Assembly (NCBI RefSeq): GCF_003646465.1
Contig: NZ_QZEX01000006.1
Coordinates: 291,624 to 355,623 of the forward strand
Direction: 5' to 3'
Origin: Chachezhania antarctica
GTDB taxonomy: Bacteria; Pseudomonadota; Alphaproteobacteria; Rhodobacterales; Rhodobacteraceae
DNA: 64,000 nt
The notes beneath the pieces were generated by a model. The model ran no database searches, was not told the DNA's origin, and worked only from the letters and a program-made list of their open reading frames with translations. Positions 45,304-53,289 of this stretch are shown here, piece after piece (the first letter of the stretch is position 1; each line of letters starts with the position of its first letter). Both the position numbers and the translations under genes were made by a program.

Positions 45304-45795
45304 ATGAACGGATATGAACTGCGCCAGAAAGACGACGGATCGATCGAGATTGTCGAGATCGTTCCGTCCGTGATCGCCACGTTCGCGGATCGGGCTCATG
45401 CGGAACGCTACTTCGATTTCCTGACAGGGCCGAAGGACCCGGTGCCGCCGCGTCCCACGGCCTTGCCTGCGCCCGTGGAGACCGCGCCCGCGGCGAGGAC
45501 CGCAAAAGCCACCCAAACCTTCTCCGACCCGACGGGCGAAGAGTGGGAGAAAGCCTTTACCTACCTGATGGCCGGTGAGGACATGAAGGCCGTGGCAGCC
45601 CGGATGAGCGTCGACATGTACAAGCTCCGTGGCAAGTACGCCGCCTGGCGCCGCAGGCAGAACGAGCGGGCCGCGGCCGAGGCGCCGACCGGGAACCCTG
45701 CAGCTTTGGAAACGAGCGACTGCCGTATGTGCGGGCGGACGTTCAGGGACACGGCCGAGAGCGACGGTCTGTGCGCGCGGTGCTTCCATGGGTAA
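45304..45795 (+). CDS. Hypothetical phage protein with C-terminal zinc-finger motif
   Basis: 163 residues. The middle region has an HTH-like stretch (EEWEKAFTYLMAGEDMKAVAARMSVDMYKL), and the C-terminus carries C-x2-C...C-x2-C (DCRMCGRTF...GLCARCFHG). Pro/Ala-rich between 45 and 75. A nucleic-acid-binding role is plausible but not shown. Overlaps gemA by eight bases. Confidence 0.6.
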   Translation: MNGYELRQKDDGSIEIVEIVPSVIATFADRAHAERYFDFLTGPKDPVPPRPTALPAPVETAPAARTAKATQTFSDPTGEEWEKAFTYLMAGEDMKAVAARMSVDMYKLRGKYAAWRRRQNERAAAEAPTGNPAALETSDCRMCGRTFRDTAESDGLCARCFHG

Positions 45796-46240
45796 AGACC
45801 GAGGCCTGCAACGCCAGATACACGTCGCCTGCCGCGACCTCGGTCTTGACGAGGACACCCGGCACGACCTGCAGCTGGCCGTGACCGGCAAGGCCAGCAT
45901 GTCCGACATGTCGGATGCCGATCTGCGTCTGGTTATGTCGGCCCTGAAGGAACGTGGCTTCAAGACGACTGGCAAGGGCGCCTTCAAGGGCCGTTCAAAG
46001 CCTCTGGCACCCCGGGCCGATCTTCGGTTTATCCATGTGCTCTGGAAACAGCTGGGCGATGCCGGCGCTCTGGAGCGCCCTGACCGGGACGGGCTCAACG
46101 CATTCATTCGGTCTCGGTTCGGCGGCAAGTGGCAATTCGTGCCGTTGGACGTGGATGCGTTGCGGGATACAGCCCAGATCAACGCAGTGATCCGTGCGCT
46201 GAAGGACATGTGCCGCCGCCACGGGATCGAGCTCGAATGA
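45788..46240 (+). CDS. gemA: GemA / Mu gp16 family regulatory protein
   Basis: 150 residues of the DUF1018 (gp16/GemA) family: IHVACRDLGLDEDTRHDLQLAVTGKASMSDM, then FIHVLWKQLGDAG and FRSRFGGKW-like FIRSRFGGKWQFV. GemA of Mu alters host gene expression and DNA supercoiling. Its place just before the Mor-like gene matches Mu. Confidence 0.8.
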   Translation: MGKDRGLQRQIHVACRDLGLDEDTRHDLQLAVTGKASMSDMSDADLRLVMSALKERGFKTTGKGAFKGRSKPLAPRADLRFIHVLWKQLGDAGALERPDRDGLNAFIRSRFGGKWQFVPLDVDALRDTAQINAVIRALKDMCRRHGIELE

Positions 46241-46638
46241 CCCGGCAGGAAAACGTAGACGGCACGTTTCCGAAACCGCCCGTCCAGATCGAACCGTTCG
46301 TCCGGGTCCTGGGTCCGGACCGGGCGGCGACCTTCCTTCTGGAGTTTGGCGGGGCCGAACTCTACCTCACCTCCAACCCGAAAGGGCGCTCGCGGCTTGC
46401 CGAGCTGTTCGGGTTGGAGACCGCGGCCGAGATCGCAAGGGCGGCGGAGCATCTTCCCCGCCGGATCCCGACGGCGAAGCCCTGGCTCGCGCGGCTGATG
46501 CATTCTCGGGACTTGCCTATCGCCGAAATTGCCCGCAAGCTGCATGTCACCGACGTGACCGTCCGAAGCTACCTGAAAGCTGCCAATACACGGTCTTCCG
46601 ACCCTCCCTCCCGACAGATGAATTTGCCCGGCTTCTGA
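46237..46638 (+). CDS. Mor-like middle-transcription activator (tentative)
   Basis: 133 residues. FGGAELYLTSNPKGRSRLAELFG followed by a C-terminal HTH (LPIAEIARKLHVTDVTVRSYLKA) resembles the Mor/C activator family. Location directly after gemA and before the lysis and late genes fits Mor. A terminator hairpin overlaps its stop codon. Confidence 0.65.
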   Translation: MTRQENVDGTFPKPPVQIEPFVRVLGPDRAATFLLEFGGAELYLTSNPKGRSRLAELFGLETAAEIARAAEHLPRRIPTAKPWLARLMHSRDLPIAEIARKLHVTDVTVRSYLKAANTRSSDPPSRQMNLPGF

Positions 46639-46668
46639 CACCCGCAAACCCTTGCGGGTGTTTCCGTT
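46638..46668 (+). terminator. Terminator at the end of the early/middle region
   Basis: A 9-bp stem (46638-46646 with 46653-46661) with a 6-base loop, followed by TTCCGTTTCC. Its 21-base core recurs at 55146-55166. Confidence 0.7.
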
Positions 46669-46740
46669 TCCGGCGCCGGGCCACCTTGGAGCAAAGCGAA
46701 GGGCGCTTATCGCCCCCGCGCTATCTCACGAGGTTCTTCC

Positions 46741-47652
46741 ATGCAGACCAGTGCCGAAGGGGTGGCTTTCATCGAGCGCCATGAAGGGGTCGTCCTGACC
46801 GCCTATCGCGATCCTGTCGGGATCTGGACGATCGGCAGTGGACTGACGGCGGCATCCGGCGTCGTGAAGCCCAAGGCGGGCATGAAGATCAGCAAGGCCG
46901 AAGCGGCAAGACTGCTTTCAAAGGCCCTTGCCACGAACTACGAGCCGGCCGTGGCCCGGACTATGCCGGGTGCGCGCCAGCACGAATTCGACGGCGGCGT
47001 AAGCTTCCACTTCAACACCGGCGCCATCGGGAGGGCATCCTGGGTCCGGGCGTGGGTCGAACGCGACTGGGCGGAGGTCGGGCGCCGGATCAAGCTCTGG
47101 AACAAGGGCGGCGGCAAGGTGCTGCCCGGACTGCAGCGCCGCCGGGAGGAAGAGTTCCTTCTGATCCAGTTCGGCAGCTATGCCGGGAAGGTCGCCCAGA
47201 ACCCGCCCGGCGGCTGTGCGCGGATCGTTGTGCCCATGAGGCCTGACGAGATCGCCGCGATCCGGAAAGGTTTCGCCACGCTTGGATACCCGATTGGCGA
47301 TAACGCCCGCGGCGTGGCGAAAGAGGCCGTGCTGGCGTTCCAGCGGGACCATGCCCTACTGGCGGATGCTATCCTTGGCAAGGCCACGCTTTCGACGCTT
47401 CAGCGGATGCTGGATGCCCGGTCCAAGGTAAAGGCCGCGGGCGGCAGTGCCGCCGTTGCAGCCCCGGCGACCCAAGCGCCGGCGATCACGGGCAACACCG
47501 GCGGGGCCGACTTGTTCGGCTGGGCCGGGTGGATCGCGCTCGCCGTCTGCGTCTGCTGGGGTCTGCGGTTGGCCTGGACCTATCGCGACGCCATCGCTGC
47601 CAAACTCGCGGCCCGCGCCCCCAAACTTGCCACCTTCCTGCGGAGCTTCTGA
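46741..47652 (+). CDS. Endolysin: T4-type lysozyme, peptidoglycan-binding domain and C-terminal membrane helix
   Basis: 303 residues. The glycosidase domain has E15, D24 and T30 (RHEGVVLTAYRDPVGIWTIGSG), the same spacing as E11-D20-T26 of T4 lysozyme. A peptidoglycan-binding domain follows (~160-225, IRKGFATLGYPIGDNARGV), then an Ala-rich linker and a membrane helix (~255-278, WAGWIALAVCVCWGLRLAWTY). No N-terminal signal is visible. It cuts host peptidoglycan at lysis. Overlaps the holin start by one base. Confidence 0.88.
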   Translation: MQTSAEGVAFIERHEGVVLTAYRDPVGIWTIGSGLTAASGVVKPKAGMKISKAEAARLLSKALATNYEPAVARTMPGARQHEFDGGVSFHFNTGAIGRASWVRAWVERDWAEVGRRIKLWNKGGGKVLPGLQRRREEEFLLIQFGSYAGKVAQNPPGGCARIVVPMRPDEIAAIRKGFATLGYPIGDNARGVAKEAVLAFQRDHALLADAILGKATLSTLQRMLDARSKVKAAGGSAAVAAPATQAPAITGNTGGADLFGWAGWIALAVCVCWGLRLAWTYRDAIAAKLAARAPKLATFLRSF

Positions 47653-48179
47653 TGGTATCGTCCGCCCTTGTCACGCTTGCCGCCCAGGCCGGCGCGCCCC
47701 TTGTTGAACGGATCCTCGCCAACCGGATTGGCCAGGGGAATGCCTCGCTGGTTGGCGAGGTCCTCCAGCGCGTGGCACAGAATGCGGGGACAACTCCCGA
47801 TCAGCTGCCGGCGCTTGCCGAGACGCGGCCCGAAGATCTGGGCAAGGCAATGGCCCAGGCAGAGGCCGAAGCGCCCGAACTGATCGAGCTGCACGAGACA
47901 GCCTTGAAGGGACAGTTCGCACTTCTGCAGGCCGAGAAAAGCGACCCCGTCTGGATGCGCGCCTGGCGCCCGCTTTCCATGTACCTGGTGGGCTTCCTCT
48001 GGCTCTGGAGCATCGTGGCCCTGCATGTGCTGAACGCGATCTTCAAGATCGCGCTGCCGCAGCCCGACCTCGCAACCCTGTTCCAGCTGACGGCCGTCTG
48101 GCTTGGCCTCTACATGGGCGGTCACACGGTCAAGGACATTGCCTTCCAGAAATGGGGCGGGAAAGGCGTCCCGCGGTGA
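47652..48179 (+). CDS. Putative holin (3TM class)
   Basis: 175 residues. A helical N-terminal half (LVGEVLQRVAQNAGTTPDQL) leads to two or three membrane helices (MYLVGFLWLWSIVALHVLNAIF, ATLFQLTAVWLGLYMGGHTVKD). The LTAVWLGLYMGGHTVKDIAFQKWG end is typical of 3TM holins. Placement between endolysin and DUF2730 supports the lysis role. Confidence 0.75.
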   Translation: MVSSALVTLAAQAGAPLVERILANRIGQGNASLVGEVLQRVAQNAGTTPDQLPALAETRPEDLGKAMAQAEAEAPELIELHETALKGQFALLQAEKSDPVWMRAWRPLSMYLVGFLWLWSIVALHVLNAIFKIALPQPDLATLFQLTAVWLGLYMGGHTVKDIAFQKWGGKGVPR

Positions 48180-48526
48180 TGATCGACCTGGACAACGTCT
48201 ATCGCGCCCTGGGCCTCGTGAGCCTGGTCGTGTCGCTGGGCTCGGCCACCTATGCTTTCTTCGCGACGCGGAGGAAGGATGTGGACCGACGCTTCGACGA
48301 AGGCAGCAAGCGGATGGACCGGCACGACTTGCGGCTGCAGGCCGTTGAGCAGGCCATCCAGACAATGCCCGGCAAGGACGACATGCACCGGCTGGAGCTG
48401 CACCTGAGTGAAATGTCGGGCGACATGAAGGCGATGTCCGCCACGATGATAGCCATGTCCGAAAGCCAGACCAGGACGGAGCGCATCGTCAGCCGTCACG
48501 AGGACCACCTGAGGGGCACCACATGA
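48179..48526 (+). CDS. DUF2730 family protein (Mu gp25-like)
   Basis: 115 residues: an N-terminal membrane helix (YRALGLVSLVVSLGSATYAFF), then a charged coiled coil (RRFDEGSKRMDRHDLRLQAVEQAIQ). The position right after the holin, with an overlap of one base, is that of DUF2730 in Mu-like phages. Function unknown; a spanin-like role has been considered only by location. Confidence 0.7.
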   Translation: MIDLDNVYRALGLVSLVVSLGSATYAFFATRRKDVDRRFDEGSKRMDRHDLRLQAVEQAIQTMPGKDDMHRLELHLSEMSGDMKAMSATMIAMSESQTRTERIVSRHEDHLRGTT

Positions 48527-48822
48527 ACGCCTACAACGAGACCCTGCGCAAGCACCGCCGCCTGGCGATCCTCCGTCACCTGGAGGCCTGCATGGACTAT
48601 ACGTCCAACGCATCGATCCTCACCGATGTCCTGGACGGTGTCGGCGTGACGTCGAGCCGTGACCAGGTCGTGACCGAGTTGGCCTGGCTGAAAGAGAACG
48701 GCTTTGTCACATATCAGGATGCAGGGGCCTTCCTGGTCGTCGAGGCCACCGCCCGTGGCGTCGAGATCGCCCGTGGCCGCGCCCTTCACCCGGAGATCCA
48801 GCGCCCGAGCGCCCGGAGGTGA
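48523..48822 (+). CDS. Mu gp26-like winged-helix protein
   Basis: 99 residues: RRLAILRHLEACMDYTSNASILTDVLDGVGVTSSRDQVVTELAWLKENGFV is a winged helix as in Mu gp26 homologs. Coupled by ATGA overlap. Precedes the small terminase gene as in Mu. Confidence 0.75.
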   Translation: MNAYNETLRKHRRLAILRHLEACMDYTSNASILTDVLDGVGVTSSRDQVVTELAWLKENGFVTYQDAGAFLVVEATARGVEIARGRALHPEIQRPSARR

Positions 48823-48825
48823 GCC

Positions 48826-49395
48826 ATGCCTCCGCCCCGCAAGGTTGACCTGCTACCCGCCGAGCTGCGGCTCTGGCTCCAGGAGGAGCTGAAGTCCCGT
48901 GGCTTCGGCGATTATGTCGCCCTGGCCGATGCCCTGAACGCCCGCCTGGAAGAGGACGGGCTGGAGCTGCGCATCGGCAAGAGCGCGATCCACGCCTTCG
49001 GCCAGGAATACGAGCACTTCGTCAAGGCGCAGGAACAGGCCAGCGCCTGGGCCGCGGGCTGGATGAACGACAACGGCCTGGAGGAAGAGGCCAAGCGCCA
49101 CAACGTGCTGTTCCAGATGATCACCACGCTCGCCTTCAAGGTCATGCAGTCGCAGATGATCAAGGAAGGGGACGAGATCGACCCGCGCGAACTGCACTTC
49201 CTGGGCAAGATGCTGAAGGACGTGATGAGCTCTTCCGGGATCCGCGAGAAGCTCATGGAGGAAGAGCGCGAGCGCATCGCCCGGGAAACCCGTGAGATAG
49301 CAGCCGCGGCCGTCGAGAAACATGCCCGCAGCGCCGGCATGACCGCCGAAACGGTTGAGGGGATCAAGGCGGAGATCCTCGGGGTTAACAAATGA
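48826..49395 (+). CDS. Terminase small subunit (DUF3486, Mu gp27-like)
   Basis: 189 residues with the DUF3486 opening KVDLLPAELRLWLQEELKSRGFGDYVALADALNARL, an HTH region for DNA recognition, and a long helical C-terminal half. Works with the large terminase subunit in headful packaging. In Mu the large subunit follows at once; here a minus-strand gene intervenes. Ends 5 bases from that gene's stop codon. Confidence 0.85.
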   Translation: MPPPRKVDLLPAELRLWLQEELKSRGFGDYVALADALNARLEEDGLELRIGKSAIHAFGQEYEHFVKAQEQASAWAAGWMNDNGLEEEAKRHNVLFQMITTLAFKVMQSQMIKEGDEIDPRELHFLGKMLKDVMSSSGIREKLMEEERERIARETREIAAAAVEKHARSAGMTAETVEGIKAEILGVNK

Positions 49396-49400
49396 TCGAG

Positions 49401-49904
49401 TCAGATATCCGCCCACATCGATCGGTCCCAACTGGGGGTTTCGTTCCAGCTGGACTGATTTTGGTAGTTAGCCTCGCAGGCGTTGCAGTGGAGATAAATG
49501 TCCTTCGGACCGCCTTGAAGCGGCATGAACCGCTGATGTTCAAGAAGGCAATTTGGACAAACCCTGTGGAACATGTGGCCAGTAGCATCTGCCTCCCTCA
49601 GGGAGAAAATCTGGCCGCCGTCAGGCAAGTTGCTGACCTTGTAGAGTTTAAATTTCTGGGCGAATTCATCTCCTCGCTCTGCTTCTCGCAGTATTTCCCA
49701 AAGCTTATTTTGGGCTTCCAACTGAGCCATTTTGGATTTCAGAAGTTCATCGATGACTTCTGTCAGGAGCAGTTTGAGCTCTTCGGTATCTCCATCGGCA
49801 GTACGCCCCAGCAAACGTTCCTGAAGGCCCTTGGCGCTGTCAATTGTTTTGATGCCGGTGCCGACAAGACCCAAGGCTGCCGAAATCGTCGCAATATCTA
49901 CCAA
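49401..49904 (-). CDS. Antisense-oriented coiled-coil / zinc-ribbon protein (moron B)
   Basis: 167 residues, on the strand opposite to the packaging genes on both sides. Layout as in the gene at 37611-38132: Gly/Ala helix (ISAALGLVGTGIKTIDSAKG), Leu-rich coiled coil (~40-78), segment FKLYKVSNLPDGGQIFSLRE, then zinc ribbon C116-x2-C119 ... C140-x2-C143. I chose the TTG start at 49904 because AGGAAGG lies upstream and the protein then aligns with its paralog (MVDIATISAALG against MDLEAITALIG); ATG 49946 would add 14 residues. DNA is distinctly A+T-rich. Function unknown. Confidence 0.68.
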   Translation of the reverse strand: MVDIATISAALGLVGTGIKTIDSAKGLQERLLGRTADGDTEELKLLLTEVIDELLKSKMAQLEAQNKLWEILREAERGDEFAQKFKLYKVSNLPDGGQIFSLREADATGHMFHRVCPNCLLEHQRFMPLQGGPKDIYLHCNACEANYQNQSSWNETPSWDRSMWADI

Positions 49905-49981
49905 TTCAATCCCGCCTTCCTCAATTTGAACAACAGCTTCCCGCAATGCCTGTATTTGCGCAAGCTAATTGGGGTCTCCGC

Positions 49982-51664
49982 ATGACGGCCCCGATCACCC
50001 AGCAGGAGTGGGAACGCCAGCGCCGAGAGGCGACCGAGGCGCTGCCGGACGTCATCGACCAGGTCGGACTGCCGAAGGTGCTGTTGCCCTACCAGGCCCA
50101 GACCGTCTCGCTTCTGGACAGCGTTTCGACCCATGTCCTCTTCATCGAGAAGAGCCGCCGGATCGGCCTGACCTGGGGCCTTGCCGCCTATGCCGTGTTG
50201 CGCGCCGGGCGCGAGAAGGCGGCGGGCGGGATGGACGTCATGTACATCTCCTACAGCCAGGAGATGACGCGCGAGTTCATCGACGCCTGCGCCATGTGGG
50301 CGCGGGCCTTCTCGGTCGCGGCCCAGGCGCACGAGGAATTCCTTTTCCCGGACAGCGACGAGAATGGCGACCGGTCGATCAAAGCCTTCCGGATCGCCTT
50401 CGCCTCGGGTTTCGAGGTCATCGCGCTCAGTTCCGCCCCGCGCGGCCTGCGCGGCAAGCAGGGCGTGGTGATCATCGACGAAGCGGCCTTCGTGGACAGC
50501 CTTGCGGAACTGCTGAAAGCGGCGCTCGCGTTCCTCATGTGGGGCGGCCAGGTCGTGGTCTGCTCGACCCATGACGGGACCGAGAACGTCTTCAACCAGC
50601 AGATCCAGGACATCCTGGCCGAACGTTCACCCTACAAGCACCTGCGCATCGACTTCGATCAGGCGCTGCGCGACGGGCTGTACCAGCGGATCTGCCTCGT
50701 CCGGGGCAAGGACTGGACGCCCGAGGGCGAGGCCGGGTGGCGCCAGGAGATCATCGACTTCTACGGCGACGGCGCCGACGAGGAACTCTTCTGCATCCCG
50801 TCCATGGGCTCCGGCGCCTGGCTTGCGGCCCCGTTGATCGAGGCACGGATGACGGCGAAAACCGCGCCGGTCCTGCGCCTGGAGCTGCCGGCGAACTATC
50901 TCCAATTGCCCGATGTCGAGCGCCTGGCGCTGTTCCGGCCGTTCATGGAAGAGCTGGAGGCTGCGCTTGCCGATCTCGACCTCGATCTGCTCTATGCCTT
51001 CGGCTTCGACTTCGCCCGGGTCTCGGACCTGTCGGTCGCCTCGCTGCTGGCCATTGAACAGCGTCTTCAACGCCGGGAAGGCCTGTCGGTCGAGATGCGC
51101 AACGTGCCGGGCGATGAGCAGAAGACTGTCGTACGCGCGATCTTGAGCCACGTCCGAGCCCGTCTTGTCGGTGCCGCCTTCGATGCCACGGGCATGGGCT
51201 GGACCGTGGCCGAGGACATGGGCCGCGAATTCGGCCTGCGCGAGGGCGAGGACGGCGGCGGACTGGTCTGGGCGATCAAGTTCACCGAGGACTGGTACCG
51301 CCTACACATGCCGCCGCTGAAGGCCGCTTTCGAAGATGACCAGATCGCGCTCGCGCCGGACGCAGAGCACCTCTCGGACCTCCGGGTGATCAAGCTGATC
51401 CGGGGCACGCCCCGCGTGCCACCAACCCGTGAAGGCGAGAAGGGCAAGAAACGACACGGCGACTATGCGATCGCCCTGGCGCTGGCGCATTTCGCGAGCC
51501 GGATGCGGTGGGTCGAATACGATTACCGGGGTGCCGGCGGCAGCCATGCCGGGCAGCGTTCCAGCGCATCGATGACAGAGACGGCCGAGGAGACTGATCG
51601 CTCAGGTGAGCTCCGCGACTGGTGGTCCGGTCCGTTGGGCGCCGGGCTCAGAGGAGCAGTTTAA
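49982..51664 (+). CDS. Terminase large subunit (Mu gp28-like)
   Basis: Packaging motor, 560 residues. The ATPase part has the atypical Walker A region FIEKSRRIGLTWGLA and Walker B VVIIDEAAFVD. The C-terminal nuclease part includes GFDFARVSDLSV and AFDATGMGWTV acidic segments, ending HGDYAIALALAHFA. Starts at ATG 49982. No clear ribosome site is visible, perhaps because the inserted moron gene displaced the original junction. Coupled to the portal gene by overlap. Confidence 0.9.
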   Translation: MTAPITQQEWERQRREATEALPDVIDQVGLPKVLLPYQAQTVSLLDSVSTHVLFIEKSRRIGLTWGLAAYAVLRAGREKAAGGMDVMYISYSQEMTREFIDACAMWARAFSVAAQAHEEFLFPDSDENGDRSIKAFRIAFASGFEVIALSSAPRGLRGKQGVVIIDEAAFVDSLAELLKAALAFLMWGGQVVVCSTHDGTENVFNQQIQDILAERSPYKHLRIDFDQALRDGLYQRICLVRGKDWTPEGEAGWRQEIIDFYGDGADEELFCIPSMGSGAWLAAPLIEARMTAKTAPVLRLELPANYLQLPDVERLALFRPFMEELEAALADLDLDLLYAFGFDFARVSDLSVASLLAIEQRLQRREGLSVEMRNVPGDEQKTVVRAILSHVRARLVGAAFDATGMGWTVAEDMGREFGLREGEDGGGLVWAIKFTEDWYRLHMPPLKAAFEDDQIALAPDAEHLSDLRVIKLIRGTPRVPPTREGEKGKKRHGDYAIALALAHFASRMRWVEYDYRGAGGSHAGQRSSASMTETAEETDRSGELRDWWSGPLGAGLRGAV

Positions 51665-53289
51665 TGGGAAAGACACCGCAAGTCCTGGACCGCTGGGGCC
51701 GCCCGGTGAAGCGCAGCGCCCTGACCGAGGAGGTGGCAGCACCGACCGTTGGCGGCGTGCGGTCGCCGATCGCCGGCTACCCGGCCGACGGTCTCACGCC
51801 ATTGCGCCTGGCCTCGATCCTGCGCGAGGCGGACCAAGGTGATCCGGTCCAATACCTGGAGCTGGCCGAGACGATCGAGGAGCGGGATCCGCACTACCTG
51901 GGCGTCCTGGGCACCCGCCGTCGGTCCGTCAGCCAGATCGACGTGACCGTGGAAGCGGCGAGCGACAGCGCCCAGGATCAGAAGATCGCCCAGATGGTCC
52001 GCGACTGGCTGAAGCGTGACGAGCTGACCGAGGAGATCTTCGATATCCTGGACACGATCGGGAAGGGCTATTCCTTCACCGAGATCATCTGGGAGACCTC
52101 CGAGGGCCAGTGGCAGCCGGCGCGCCTGGAATGGCGGGATCCGCGCTGGTTCCGTTTCGCCCGGCATGATCTGGCCACGCCGCTGATGCTGGACGAGAAC
52201 GGCCAGGAGGTCCCGCTCTCGCCCTTCAAGTTCGTCTTCGCCCAGATCCGTGCCAAGAGCGGGATCGCGCTGCGGTCGGGCCTTGCCCGGGTGGCCACGT
52301 GGGGCTGGATGTTCAAGGCCTACACGCAGCGGGACTGGGCGATCTTCACCCAGACCTACGGTCAGCCCGTGCGCCTCGGTAAATACGGCGCCGGAGCGTC
52401 CGACCGAGACAAGGACACGCTCTTCCGGGCGGTGGCGAATATCGCCGGCGATTGCGCGGCGATCATTCCGGACAGCATGTCGATCGACTTCGTGGAGGCG
52501 AAGAGCATCGGCTCGTCGACCGACCACTACGAGAAGCGCTCGGACTGGCTGGACAAGCAGATCTCCAAGGCGGTCCTCGGCCAGACTTCGACCACGGACG
52601 CGGTCACCGGTGGTCTTGGCTCCGGACAGGAGCACCGCGAGGTCCAGGAGGATATCGAGCGGGCAGATGCCCGTGCCCTGGCCGCGATCCTGAACCGGGA
52701 TCTGATCCGGCCCTGGGTCGATCTGGAGCATGGACCGAAGAAGGCCTATCCTCGCCTGGTCATCGCCCGGCCGGAGAAAGAAGACCTGACGGCATTCTCC
52801 AATGCCCTGGCGCCCCTGATCACTGCGGGGTTGCGGGTGCGACAGTCCGAGGTCCGGGACAAATTCGGCCTGTCGGATCCGGACGAGAAGGACGAGATCC
52901 TCGTGCCCCGGACCGTGCAGCCCAGTGACGGGAACGGGAATGGGGCTGAGAGCGCCGTTAAATACCCATTAAAGGGCCGGCGCGCTGCGGCGCGGGGCAT
53001 TGCCGCCCTTCAGGCGGAAATCGCCTCAGCGGCCCGATCAGCGCCTCACGATGAAATCGCCCCGATCATCGACCGGATGGCGCGCGAGGCCGATCCGGAG
53101 ATGGAAGCGATGCTCGCCCAGGTCGAGGTGATGTTGCAGGCGGCCGGGTCCCTGGAGGAGTTCCGGGAAATGCTGCTGGCCGGGTTCCCGGATCTGGACG
53201 CAAGCGGCTTCGCCAATGTCCTGGGCGACGCCATGGCAGCAGCGCATGCAGGGGGCCGCGCCACCGTCGAAGAGGACGGTGATGGCTAA
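51664..53289 (+). CDS. Portal protein (DUF935, Mu gp29-like)
   Basis: 541 residues. DUF935 portal features: TPLRLASILREADQGDPVQYLELAETIEERDPHYL, then RRSVSQIDVTVEA, WRDPRWFRF, and LGQTSTTD. Forms the vertex channel for DNA. Its ATG shares one base with the terminase stop region (TTTAATG). The last eight bases overlap the MuF gene. Confidence 0.92.
   Translation: MGKTPQVLDRWGRPVKRSALTEEVAAPTVGGVRSPIAGYPADGLTPLRLASILREADQGDPVQYLELAETIEERDPHYLGVLGTRRRSVSQIDVTVEAASDSAQDQKIAQMVRDWLKRDELTEEIFDILDTIGKGYSFTEIIWETSEGQWQPARLEWRDPRWFRFARHDLATPLMLDENGQEVPLSPFKFVFAQIRAKSGIALRSGLARVATWGWMFKAYTQRDWAIFTQTYGQPVRLGKYGAGASDRDKDTLFRAVANIAGDCAAIIPDSMSIDFVEAKSIGSSTDHYEKRSDWLDKQISKAVLGQTSTTDAVTGGLGSGQEHREVQEDIERADARALAAILNRDLIRPWVDLEHGPKKAYPRLVIARPEKEDLTAFSNALAPLITAGLRVRQSEVRDKFGLSDPDEKDEILVPRTVQPSDGNGNGAESAVKYPLKGRRAAARGIAALQAEIASAARSAPHDEIAPIIDRMAREADPEMEAMLAQVEVMLQAAGSLEEFREMLLAGFPDLDASGFANVLGDAMAAAHAGGRATVEEDGDG

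Noticed and set aside
49392-49985. 197-residue plus-strand frame across the 49.4-49.9 kb gene
   Set aside because: The minus strand encodes a coherent coiled coil and zinc ribbon matching a second phage gene; the plus-strand product has no motif.
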